The notes: generated by a model from the letters alone, not told the origin. A stretch of 17,246 bases of DNA from Solirubrobacterales bacterium (GCA_016215085.1 JACRMD010000125.1:1-17246); one strand, 5' to 3'; positions 8,350 to 13,690 are shown, numbered from the stretch's first letter. Numbers and translations are program-made.

Positions 8350-8355
8350 ACCCTA
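8350..8355 (-). promoter_or_regulatory. Candidate -10 box for the M32 gene
   Basis: TAGGGT on the minus strand lies seven bases before ATG 8342. No Shine-Dalgarno is present, so a leaderless or near-leaderless transcript is likely. No good -35 is seen. Confidence 0.4.
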
Positions 8356-8365
8356 GAAGACGAAC

Positions 8366-8385
8366 GGGCCGCCCGAGGGCGGCCC
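8366..8385 (-). terminator. Perfect 9-bp hairpin between M32 and LysR genes
   Basis: GGGCCGCCC (8366-8374) and GGGCGGCCC (8377-8385) are perfect inverse complements with only two bases between them. On the minus strand it is followed by a pyrimidine-rich run (GTTCGTCTTCT), so it resembles an intrinsic terminator or attenuator acting towards the M32 gene. It could also stop read-through from the lysR side. Confidence 0.45.
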
Positions 8386-8403
8386 ATCCGAGGGAGGAGA
8401 GAT

Positions 8404-8475
8404 ATGAGGTTGTGCGTCGCAGTGTGGTGGTCCGCGACTCAGAAGTCCAAGACCCATTCGCTCTCGATTTCATAA
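8404..8475 (+). CDS. Possible 23-residue leader peptide ahead of lysR
   Basis: ATG 8404 is preceded by a very strong ribosome site, AGGGAGGAG (8391-8399), at ideal spacing, and the frame runs 23 codons to TAA 8475, ten bases before the lysR ATG. The peptide (MRLCVAVWWSATQKSKTHSL, then SIS) matches nothing I recognise. The stretch is much less GC-rich than its surroundings, and the operator-like dyad at 8429-8454 lies within it. It may be a leader peptide or a fortuitous frame within a regulatory region. Confidence 0.25.
   Translation: MRLCVAVWWSATQKSKTHSLSIS
8429..8454. promoter_or_regulatory. Candidate LysR operator dyad
   Basis: Two nested inverted repeats share one centre (8441.5): GGTC-N3-GACT-N4-AGTC-N3-GACC. 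A T-N11-A spacing typical of LysR sites occurs between 8431 and 8443. It lies between the divergent M32 and LysR genes, where autoregulating LysR proteins usually bind. Confidence 0.4.
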
Positions 8476-8478
8476 GCT
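8473..8478 (+). promoter_or_regulatory. Candidate -10 box of lysR (leaderless)
   Basis: TAAGCT sits exactly six bases before ATG 8485, and there is no Shine-Dalgarno before that ATG. The same geometry (TAGGCT-N6-ATG) precedes the racemase gene. Confidence 0.45.
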
Positions 8479-8484
8479 GTGCCT

Positions 8485-9384
8485 ATGGACCTGCGGCAGC
8501 TGCGCTACCTCGTCGCGCTCGCCGACGAGCGGCACTTCACGCGGGCGGCCGCGCAGCTGCACGTCGCCCAGCCCGCCCTCTCCCAGCAGATCCGCCGCCT
8601 GGAGGACGAGGTCGGGCTGCCGCTGGTGGACCGCACGACGCGGCGGGTCGCGCTGACCGAGGCCGGCGAGCTGCTGGTCGAGCGCGCGCGGCGCGCGCTG
8701 GGGGAGGTGGAGGCGGCCCGCGCCGAGCTCGCCGACCTCGCGGGCGTCCGGGCCGGCCGCGTGGTCGTCGGGGCCATGCAGTCGCTCGGCCCCCTGGATC
8801 TGTCGGAGCTGCTGGCCGCGTTCCACGCCGACCACCCCGCCGTCGACCTCGTCGTGCAGGAGGAGGTCAGCGACGTGCTGCTGGACATGGTCCGCCGCGA
8901 CGCCGTGGAGCTGGCCTTCGTCTCCCTGGTCGGCGGCGCGCCGCAGGACGGCCTCGAGGTCCAGCCGCTGCTCACCGAGTCGCTGGTCGTCCTGCTGGCG
9001 CCCGGCCACCCGCTGGCCCGCCGCGCGCGGCTGCGGATGGCCGACCTCGCGCAGGAGCGCTTCATCACCTTCCGCGAGGGCGCGGGCCTGCGGCGCGTGA
9101 CGATCGCGGCGGCCCAGGAGGCCGGGTTCGAGCCGCAGATCGCGTTCGAGACCAACGAGGTGCTGCGCGCGCGGGCGCTGGCGTCGCGCGGGCTGGGCGT
9201 CACCGTGGTGCCGGAGTCCGACGCGGGGCCGCACGGCCCGCCGGTCGCCGCCATCCCGCTGCACCGCCCGGCGCTCGCGCGCGACGTGACGCTCGTGTGG
9301 CGCCGCGACCGCCGGCTCTCGCCCGCGGGGCGCGCGTTCCTCGCGCTGGCCCGCACGGCGGATCGCACGGGCGCGCCGGCCTAG
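8485..9384 (+). CDS. LysR-family transcriptional regulator
   Basis: This 299-residue protein has the LysR N-terminal winged helix: MDLRQLRYLVALADERHFTR, then AAAQLHVAQPALSQQIRRLE within residues 1-45, and the DRTTRRVALTEAG wing to about 65. A type-2 periplasmic-binding-like effector domain (about 90-295) follows. ATG 8485 gives the standard MDLRQL start; an in-frame GTG at 8479 would add two residues and lacks a ribosome site. Length is normal. The divergent neighbour is the M32 carboxypeptidase, the usual arrangement for a LysR target, so peptidase control is possible but inferred. It converges on a tiny membrane-protein gene, sharing CTAG at 9381-9384. The effector cannot be deduced. Confidence 0.93.
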   Translation: MDLRQLRYLVALADERHFTRAAAQLHVAQPALSQQIRRLEDEVGLPLVDRTTRRVALTEAGELLVERARRALGEVEAARAELADLAGVRAGRVVVGAMQSLGPLDLSELLAAFHADHPAVDLVVQEEVSDVLLDMVRRDAVELAFVSLVGGAPQDGLEVQPLLTESLVVLLAPGHPLARRARLRMADLAQERFITFREGAGLRRVTIAAAQEAGFEPQIAFETNEVLRARALASRGLGVTVVPESDAGPHGPPVAAIPLHRPALARDVTLVWRRDRRLSPAGRAFLALARTADRTGAPA

Positions 9385-9548
9385 TCGACGCCGTCGTCGA
9401 GGACCCGCGAGAGCCTGGCGCTCAGGGCGCTCGCCGCCGCGACGACGAGCGCGAGGGTGAGCACGAGGACGACGGTGCCGCCCGTCGGGATGGACCAGAT
9501 GAGCAGGGTGCCCGCGAGGATGAGGGCGGTCAGGGTGGGGAGGAGCAT
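9381..9548 (-). CDS. Small two-helix membrane protein
   Basis: This 55-residue frame encodes two hydrophobic helices (about residues 4-19 and 24-42), separated by a short WSIPTGGT turn, and a short charged tail ending SRVLDDGVD. I do not recognise a family. Support for being a real gene: the hydrophobic pattern is clean, and its TAG stop forms a shared CTAG with lysR, exactly as at three other convergent junctions here. ATG 9548 is preferred over GTG 9575, because the latter lies inside an inverted repeat that ends three bases before ATG 9548. It is downstream of the winged-helix gene on the same strand. Function unknown; the topology would place both ends on the same side of the membrane. 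Confidence 0.5.
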   Translation of the reverse strand: MLLPTLTALILAGTLLIWSIPTGGTVVLVLTLALVVAAASALSARLSRVLDDGVD

Positions 9549-9551
9549 CGT

Positions 9552-9586
9552 CTGCAACGGACGCGCGATCGGCACGAGCGTTGCAG
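9552..9586 (-). promoter_or_regulatory. Inverted repeat directly upstream of the small membrane protein
   Basis: CTGCAACG (9552-9559) and CGTTGCAG (9579-9586) are perfect 8-bp inverse complements 19 bases apart, ending three bases before ATG 9548. This could be an operator or an RNA stem controlling initiation. Confidence 0.4.
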
Positions 9587-9629
9587 CGTGCGTGCGTCGC
9601 GGTGGCGGCAGGGCCGGCCGCCCGGGCGC

Positions 9630-10332
9630 TCAGCCGGCGGCCGCGGCGAGCTCGCGCGGCGGCGTGCGGCTCAGCGAGCGCGCGGCCTCCTCGAGCGCGC
9701 GCTCGACCTGCGCGATCTCGGTGAGCGCCTGCTCGCGCTCGGCGCGCAGCCGGGCGAGGTCGGCGGCGTCCGCGACGGCGCTCGTGGCGTCGCGCAGCCG
9801 CGCCTGGAGCGTCGCGAGCCGGCGGCGCAGGCGCTCGGGCGCATCGCGGTCGAGCTCGTACATGCCCGACGAGGTCGTGCGGCGCACGACGGGCGAGCGC
9901 GAGATCTGCGTGAGGAACACCGCTGCGGGGTCCTTGCCCATGACCGCGTAGCCGGCCTCCTCGAGCAGCTCGAGCCAGCGGCGGTAGTGGACCGGCCCGG
10001 CGCCCTGGGGCGCGGCGGCGAGGACGCGCACGGCCGTCTCGCGAATGGCCGTGCCGCGCAGGGGCGTGCCGCGCGGTGCGCCGGCCGTGGCGTCGGGGGC
10101 CGTGCCGGCTGCGCCCGGCGTGCCGGCTGCGCCGGACATGCCTGGCGCGCTCCCGGCGCCCGCTCCGCCGGCGGTGCCGCTCCCGCCCGCGGTCGCCTCC
10201 GGCGCGAGCCGCTCCAGCAGCGCGACCCGCTCGTCGACGTCGACCAGCGTCGCCTCGAGCCGCTCGAGCTCGGCGCGCAGCGTCTCGCGCCGTGCCAGCA
10301 GGCGGTCGCGGTGGCGGGGCGGTCGGCGTCAT
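9630..10332 (-). pseudogene. HARE-HTH-like winged-helix protein with coiled coils, apparent 1-base frameshift
   Basis: ATG 10332 has an excellent ribosome site (AAGAAGGGA, 7-base spacing) and starts MTPTA, then runs into Pro-rich nonsense. One frame over lies an obvious protein with no start codon of its own before ATG 10139: RHRDRLLARRETLRAELERL and more coiled coil, a Gly/Ala linker, then a winged-helix domain. Dropping one G from GGGG at 10316-10319 joins them into 233 residues. In that product the coiled coil is about 5-47. A HARE-HTH-like domain covers about 94-162 (ETAVRVLAAA, HYRRWLELLEEAGYAV, MGKDPAAVFLTQISRSPVVR). A second coiled coil covers about 163-220. HARE-HTH domains are linked to DNA or chromatin functions. 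Sequencing error is as likely as mutation. If translated from 10139, only a 169-residue form is made. Confidence 0.7.
10102..10133. repeat. 18-bp-period direct repeat in the linker
   Basis: The 14-mer GTGCCGGCTGCGCC occurs at 10102-10115 and again at 10120-10133. The 18-base period keeps the frame and encodes the repeated Gly/Ala-rich linker of the winged-helix protein. Confidence 0.6.
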
Positions 10333-10339
10333 CGGCTGG

Positions 10340-10348
10340 TCCCTTCTT
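10340..10348 (-). promoter_or_regulatory. Ribosome binding site fixing the winged-helix gene start
   Basis: AAGAAGGGA on the minus strand, seven bases before ATG 10332. It shows that translation should begin at 10332, in a different frame from the body of the gene, and so supports the frameshift call. Confidence 0.65.
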
Positions 10349-10390
10349 ACCGGGCGCTGCGGCGGCGCGACGGCCACGCGCGCACGCGGC

Positions 10391-10464
10391 TGTGGAGGGA
10401 TCGTGGATAACCCACCCCGCAGCTGTTCATAAGCGGGGCGATGTAGCGGCGCGACTGTGGACAA
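10391..10464. other. Cluster of DnaA-box-like 9-mers
   Basis: Four 9-mers in one orientation resemble TGTGGATAA/TGTGGACAA: 10391 TGTGGAGGG, 10402 CGTGGATAA, 10424 TGTTCATAA and 10456 TGTGGACAA. The last is an exact complement of TTGTCCACA, the actinobacterial DnaA box. Start-to-start spacings are 11, 22 and 32 bases, close to whole helical turns. The third is flanked by CCCCGC/GCGGGG. They lie in the 247-base gap (10333-10579) between divergent genes; the rest of that gap shows nothing else I can support. No dnaA or dnaN is present, so this is not called an origin. Confidence 0.35.
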
Positions 10465-10579
10465 GTCGTGGCTGAGCAGCGCTTTTCCGCCCAACGTGCG
10501 GGTTCTTCGCGGTTCCGTCCGAGGCCGTCGCCACGCTTCGTGCTCATACGGACCGCTGTGTATGGAGGCCCAGACCCGC

Positions 10580-10819
10580 ATGTATGACATCGCTGATGCC
10601 GCCGAGCGCGCCCGCCGGCGCCGCCGCGCGGGCCGACGCCCGCTGTCGCTGCTGCCCGAGGACGCAGGTGAGAGCCTGGTCGACGACCTGCCCGAGGACT
10701 TCGTCGCGCTCGCCGGCGACCTGCGCGCGCTGCTGGACGCGGGGCTCGTCCGCGCCCAGGTCGACCCCGACGCCACCGTGCGGTTCGGCCCCGCCCCCGA
10801 GGAGCCGCCGGCGGCCTGA
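10580..10819 (+). CDS. Small Arg-rich hypothetical protein
   Basis: A 79-residue frame starting MYDIADAAERARRRRRAGRR, with a polybasic patch at about 10-20, then an acidic/hydrophobic helix pair (SLVDDLPEDFVALAGDLRALLDAGLV) and a short beta-like QVDPDATVRFGP tail. GGAGG (10564-10568) precedes ATG 10580 by 11 bases. ATG 10562 in the same frame would give 85 residues with no ribosome site. No known family is recognised; the DLRALLDAGLV-x-DPDATVRFG ending looks like a small helix-strand module. It stops 23 bases before the racemase gene, which has its own -10 box inside the gap. Codon choice is like the neighbours, which supports a real gene. Confidence 0.6.
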   Translation: MYDIADAAERARRRRRAGRRPLSLLPEDAGESLVDDLPEDFVALAGDLRALLDAGLVRAQVDPDATVRFGPAPEEPPAA

Positions 10820-10830
10820 GCGCCGGCGCA

Positions 10831-10836
10831 TAGGCT
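10831..10836 (+). promoter_or_regulatory. Candidate -10 box of the racemase gene (leaderless)
   Basis: TAGGCT lies exactly six bases before ATG 10843 with no Shine-Dalgarno between. It is identical to the plus-strand -10 of the TetR/FAD bidirectional promoter. No good -35 is visible. Confidence 0.45.
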
Positions 10837-10842
10837 CCCGCC

Positions 10843-11538
10843 ATGCGCACCATCGGGATGCTCGGCGGGATGAGCTGGGAGTCGTCGATCGAGTACTACC
10901 GGCTGGTCAACGAGGAGGTGCGCGACCGCCTGGGCGGCCTGCACTCGGCGCCCTGCGTGCTGCACTCGGTCGACTTCGCACCGATCGAGGAGCTCCAGCG
11001 CGCCGGGGACTGGGACGCGGCCGGCGCGCGGCTGGCCGAGCACGCGCGGCAGCTCGAGCGCGGCGGCGCGGACCTCCTGGTGCTGTGCACCAACACCATG
11101 CACAAGGTCGCCGACGCGGTCGCCGGCGCGGTGGGCATCCCGTTCGTCCACATCGCCGACGCGACCGCGCTGCGCCTGCGCGAGGCCGGCGTGCAGCGGG
11201 TCGGCCTGCTCGCGACGCGGTACACGATGGAGCAGGACTTCTACCGCGGCCGCCTGCAGGAGCGCCACGGGCTCGAGGTGCTCGTGCCGGGCGAGGACGA
11301 CCGCGGCGAGGTCCACCGCGTCATCTACGAGGAGCTCTGCCTCGGGCGGGTCGAGCCGCCGTCGCACGCCCGCTACGTCGCGGTGATGGAGGACCTCGTG
11401 GCGCGCGGCGCCGAGGCGATCGTGCTCGGCTGCACCGAGATCGGGCTGCTGGTCGGCGACGGCGACGCGAGCGTGCCGCTCTTCGACACCACGCGGCTGC
11501 ACGTCGCGGCCGCCGTCGACGCCGCGCTGGCTCCGTAG
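10843..11538 (+). CDS. Aspartate/glutamate racemase-family protein
   Basis: This 231-residue cytoplasmic enzyme belongs to the Asp/Glu racemase superfamily, which uses two Cys as acid and base without cofactor. The start MRTIGMLGGMSWESSIEYYR is the classic aspartate racemase (YgeA-like) N-terminus. The first catalytic Cys is Cys82 in LLVLCTNTMH, and the second is Cys197 in VLGCTEIGLL. Both are present, so activity is expected. Length is normal. Substrate may be aspartate, glutamate or a broader set, as in YgeA-type enzymes; this is not decidable here. ATG 10843 follows a TAGGCT -10 by six bases, suggesting leaderless translation. D-amino acid supply for peptidoglycan or signalling is the usual role. 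The gap to the next gene (11539-11603) holds only a short GC palindrome at 11547-11560. Confidence 0.92.
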   Translation: MRTIGMLGGMSWESSIEYYRLVNEEVRDRLGGLHSAPCVLHSVDFAPIEELQRAGDWDAAGARLAEHARQLERGGADLLVLCTNTMHKVADAVAGAVGIPFVHIADATALRLREAGVQRVGLLATRYTMEQDFYRGRLQERHGLEVLVPGEDDRGEVHRVIYEELCLGRVEPPSHARYVAVMEDLVARGAEAIVLGCTEIGLLVGDGDASVPLFDTTRLHVAAAVDAALAP

Positions 11539-11603
11539 TCCGCCACGCCCGCGCGCGGGCCGGTCCGGACGACAGCCCCGCGGCCCGCCGCGACCATCGG
11601 TGC

Positions 11604-12494
11604 ATGCGCACCATGTTCGTCCTGCTCGCCCTGCTGCTCGCGCTCCCCGCGGCCGCCCAGGCCGCGCCGGATCGCGTCGTCCTCGCCGGCGGCACCCACG
11701 TGCTCGCGGGCGAGACCGTCGGCGACGTCTTCGTCATCGACGGCCCCGTGGTCGTCGACGGCCGCGTCACCGGCGACCTGGTCTCCGTCAGCGACCCCGT
11801 CCGCATCAGCGGCACGGTCGAGGGCGACGTCACCGCCGTCTCGGCGCCGGTGATCGCCGGCCCGCGCGCGACCATCGGCGGCGACCTGCTCTACGGCGAC
11901 GAGAAGCCCGTCCTCGCGCGCGGCGCACGCGTCGAGGGCAAGGTCAGCGACGAGGGCTGGAACGACTTCGGCGGCGCCCCGTGGGGCTTCGTCTCGCACG
12001 TCGCGTTCTGGCTCGCCGCGTCGGTCTCGTCGCTCGCGCTCGGCTTCCTGCTGCTGTGGCTCGCGCCCGGCGCCATCGGCCGGTCGACCGAACTCCTGCG
12101 CCGCCGCTCCGGCGCCGTCGCGCTCACCGGGCTGCTGCTCGTGATCGGGCTGCCGATCGCGGCCGTGCTGATGGTCGTCACGCTGATCGGCCTGCCGCTC
12201 GGCATCGCGCTCCTGCTCGCGCTGCTGCCGCTCGGCGCCGTCGGCTACGTGACCGCGATGCACATGCTCGGCCGCGTGGTCGCGCCCAAGGCCACCCCCG
12301 CCGTGGCGTTCCTGGCCGGCTGGGGGATGCTCCGCGCCGCCGCGTTCATCCCCGCGGTCGGCCCGCCGCTGTGGGCGGTGGCGATGATGCTCGGCCTCGG
12401 CGCGCTGCTGCTGGCGCTCTGGGAGTCGCGGCCCGCCCGCGCCGTCCCGGCCGGCGGCCCCGAGGCGCCGCTGCGGCCCGCGGCACTGCACTAG
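11604..12494 (+). CDS. Bactofilin-like polytopic membrane protein
   Basis: This 296-residue protein has a Sec signal peptide (MRTMFVLLALLLALPAAAQA, cut near 20/21). Residues 24-115 are a short beta-helix-type repeat (GDVFVIDGPVVVDG, GDLVSVSDPVRISG, GDVTAVSAPVIAGP), like bactofilin/polymer-forming domains. Four or five transmembrane helices follow, about 132-154, 171-193, 196-222 and 232-272. The beta-helix segment would be outside the cytoplasm, unlike true bactofilins, which are cytoplasmic scaffolds. Polymer-forming-domain plus membrane proteins of this plan are common but mostly uncharacterised. ATG 11604 has no ribosome site; ATG 11613 is an alternative that keeps the signal. The gene ends at a strong hairpin shared with the convergent DUF892 gene. 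A role in the envelope is inferred. Confidence 0.75.
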   Translation: MRTMFVLLALLLALPAAAQAAPDRVVLAGGTHVLAGETVGDVFVIDGPVVVDGRVTGDLVSVSDPVRISGTVEGDVTAVSAPVIAGPRATIGGDLLYGDEKPVLARGARVEGKVSDEGWNDFGGAPWGFVSHVAFWLAASVSSLALGFLLLWLAPGAIGRSTELLRRRSGAVALTGLLLVIGLPIAAVLMVVTLIGLPLGIALLLALLPLGAVGYVTAMHMLGRVVAPKATPAVAFLAGWGMLRAAAFIPAVGPPLWAVAMMLGLGALLLALWESRPARAVPAGGPEAPLRPAALH

Positions 12495-12500
12495 GCGTCC

Positions 12501-12533
12501 CGGCGCGCCCCGGGCCGGAGCCGGGGCGCGCCG
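12501..12533. terminator. Bidirectional hairpin between convergent genes
   Basis: A perfect 13-bp stem (CGGCGCGCCCCGG at 12501-12513 with CCGGGGCGCGCCG at 12521-12533) and 7-base loop sits midway between the stops of the bactofilin-like gene and the DUF892 gene. There is no T-tract on either side. Confidence 0.65.
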
Positions 12534-12545
12534 TGGCGAGATGGC

Positions 12546-13448
12546 CTAGGACTTCTTCGCGCGCGAGCGCGAGGAGCTGCTGCTGCGGCTCGAGCCGCCG
12601 CTGCTGCTGCGCGAGGAGGAGCTCGAGCTCCGCGACGACGAGGCCCGCGAGCTGCCGCCGGTGCTCTTGGCCCGGGAGCTGCCGCCGCTGCTCTTGGCCC
12701 GCGACGTCGTCGCGCGCTTGGCCGTGCCGCCGCTGCTGCTCGAGCGCGACGAGGAGGCGCGCGACGCGGTGCCGCCGCCGGACCGCGACGACGACGCGCG
12801 CGTGCCCGAGCTGCGCGAGGACGCCGACGTCGAGCGCGACCGCGAGGAGGTCGTGCGCCGGCGCGCGGTGCTGCCGCCGCCGTTGCGCTCGGCCGCCGGG
12901 ATCTCCTCCTTGGCCACCGCCTTGGTCAGCTGCGGGATCAGCTTCTGCAGGAAGCCGGCCATCCGCTCCTCCTGCTTGCGGAACTCCTTGGCGAGCTTCG
13001 CGGTGTCCTTGTCGCCGATCGCTGTGGCGAGCTCCTCGATCGACAGGTAGTTGCCGATCTCCTCGAACTCGTTCCACAGCTCGGTCTTGGCGTTCTTCAG
13101 GAGCTTCTCGGCCTCGCCGGTCCCGCGCACCATGTGCAGGGGGCCCTTGGCCAGCGACGCGCCCTTCTTCGCCGCCGCGACGACGGCGGTCGCCGCCTCG
13201 CCCGCGATGTCCGGACCGGGGAGGTCCACCGCCTCGGCCTTGCCGCCGAGCTGCTTGATGCGGCGCTCGAGGCCCTTGGCCTGCTGCTGGGTCTCCTTCA
13301 GGTGCGCCTGCAGGCGCTTCTTGTAGGCGTCGCGGGAGGTCATCGAGATGTGCGCCTTGAGCGCGGTCTCGAGCTCCTTCTCCTTGCCGTACGCCTCGTT
13401 GAGGTACTGGATCAGCTTGGTTGCTGCGGTCGTCGGCTCTGCGGCCAT
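12546..13448 (-). CDS. DUF892 ferritin-like protein with long Ser/Arg-rich tail
   Basis: This 300-residue protein has two parts. Residues 8-185 match the DUF892 (YciE/YciF-like, ferritin-like helical bundle) family: KLIQYLNEAYGKEKELETAL, then AHISMTSRDAYKKRLQAHLK, GLERRIKQLGGKAEAVDLPG and a second half with ELWNEFEEIGNYLSIEELA. Acidic residues of the bundle (Glu23, Glu25, Glu27, Glu52) could hold a metal pair. Residues 189-300 are almost only Ser, Arg, Gly, Thr and Ala, with a few Lys and no Asp or Glu: a strongly basic disordered tail resembling histone-H1-like tails that bind DNA. Ordinary DUF892 proteins (about 165-180 residues) lack this. The family is stress-linked. ATG 13448 has GAGGAGGAG about 11 bases upstream. 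Confidence 0.85.
   Translation of the reverse strand: MAAEPTTAATKLIQYLNEAYGKEKELETALKAHISMTSRDAYKKRLQAHLKETQQQAKGLERRIKQLGGKAEAVDLPGPDIAGEAATAVVAAAKKGASLAKGPLHMVRGTGEAEKLLKNAKTELWNEFEEIGNYLSIEELATAIGDKDTAKLAKEFRKQEERMAGFLQKLIPQLTKAVAKEEIPAAERNGGGSTARRRTTSSRSRSTSASSRSSGTRASSSRSGGGTASRASSSRSSSSGGTAKRATTSRAKSSGGSSRAKSTGGSSRASSSRSSSSSSRSSSGGSSRSSSSSRSRAKKS
12649..12702. repeat. 27-bp tandem repeat in the Ser/Arg tail
   Basis: Two adjacent 27-base units (12649-12675 and 12676-12702) differ at two positions. Each encodes nine residues (pattern RAKSxGGSS), showing tail growth by in-frame duplication. Confidence 0.6.
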
Positions 13449-13511
13449 GGGTACGTCAGCTCCTCCTCGGCAGGTCAGTACCCCGTCCCTGTTCCCGGCC
13501 CGGCGAACGTC

Positions 13512-13517
13512 TACACT
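13512..13517 (+). promoter_or_regulatory. -10 box of the tRNA-His gene
   Basis: TACACT lies 13 bases before the tRNA start, proper for a transcript beginning near 13524. The -35 region (about 13489-13494) is weak. Confidence 0.5.
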
Positions 13518-13530
13518 GCAATGCGACGCG

Positions 13531-13603
13531 GTGGGCGTAGCTCAGTTGGTAGAGCTCCTGGTTGTGGTCCAGGCGGTCGGGGGTTCGAGTCCCCTCGCTC
13601 ACC
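13531..13603 (+). tRNA. tRNA-His (anticodon GTG)
   Basis: All arms fold. The acceptor stem pairs GTGGGCG (13531-13537) with CGCTCAC (13596-13602), with one G-T pair. The D arm is GCTCAGTTGGTAGAGC. The anticodon stem pairs CCTGG with CCAGG around loop TTGTGGT, giving anticodon GTG at 13564-13566. The T arm is GGGGG-TTCGAGT-CCCCT. The extra 5' G (G-1) is encoded at 13530 opposite C73 at 13603, the tRNA-His identity pair. The CCA end is not encoded (CCT follows). It is transcribed from its own promoter and ends at a T-tract terminator. Confidence 0.97.
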
Positions 13604-13606
13604 CCT

Positions 13607-13642
13607 CGAAGGGCCCGTGACGACGGGCTCTTCGTCGTTTTT
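13607..13642 (+). terminator. Intrinsic terminator of tRNA-His
   Basis: A 12-bp stem (CGAAGGGCCCGT at 13607-13618 with ACGGGCTCTTCG at 13623-13634, one G-T pair, GACG loop) is followed by TTTTT at 13638-13642. An outer pair, CCCTCGAA (13603-13610) and TTCGAGGG (13641-13648), could form an alternative stem. The remaining bases to 13690 show nothing further. Confidence 0.85.
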
Positions 13643-13690
13643 CGAGGGTCGTCGCCAGCCTAACGACGCATCGACGGGGCATCAACCCGC

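Noticed and set aside
10391..10464. Calling a chromosomal origin
   Set aside because: No dnaA, dnaN or rpmH nearby, only one exact box and no AT-rich unwinding region.
5736..10475. A 1579-codon plus-strand open frame spanning several genes
   Set aside because: It is a shadow of GC-rich codons: Arg/Gly/Pro-rich low-complexity translation, no domain, and it crosses well-supported genes on both strands.
8470..11502. A 1010-codon minus-strand open frame
   Set aside because: Shadow of lysR, the winged-helix gene and the racemase; the only real parts of the minus strand here are 9381-9548 and 9630-10332.
11547..11560. GC palindrome after the racemase gene as a terminator
   Set aside because: Only a 5-bp stem without a T-tract; such palindromes are expected by chance at this GC content.
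13531..13603. tRNA-His as an integration (att) site
   Set aside because: No integrase, no repeat of the tRNA 3' end and no change of gene content beside it were seen.
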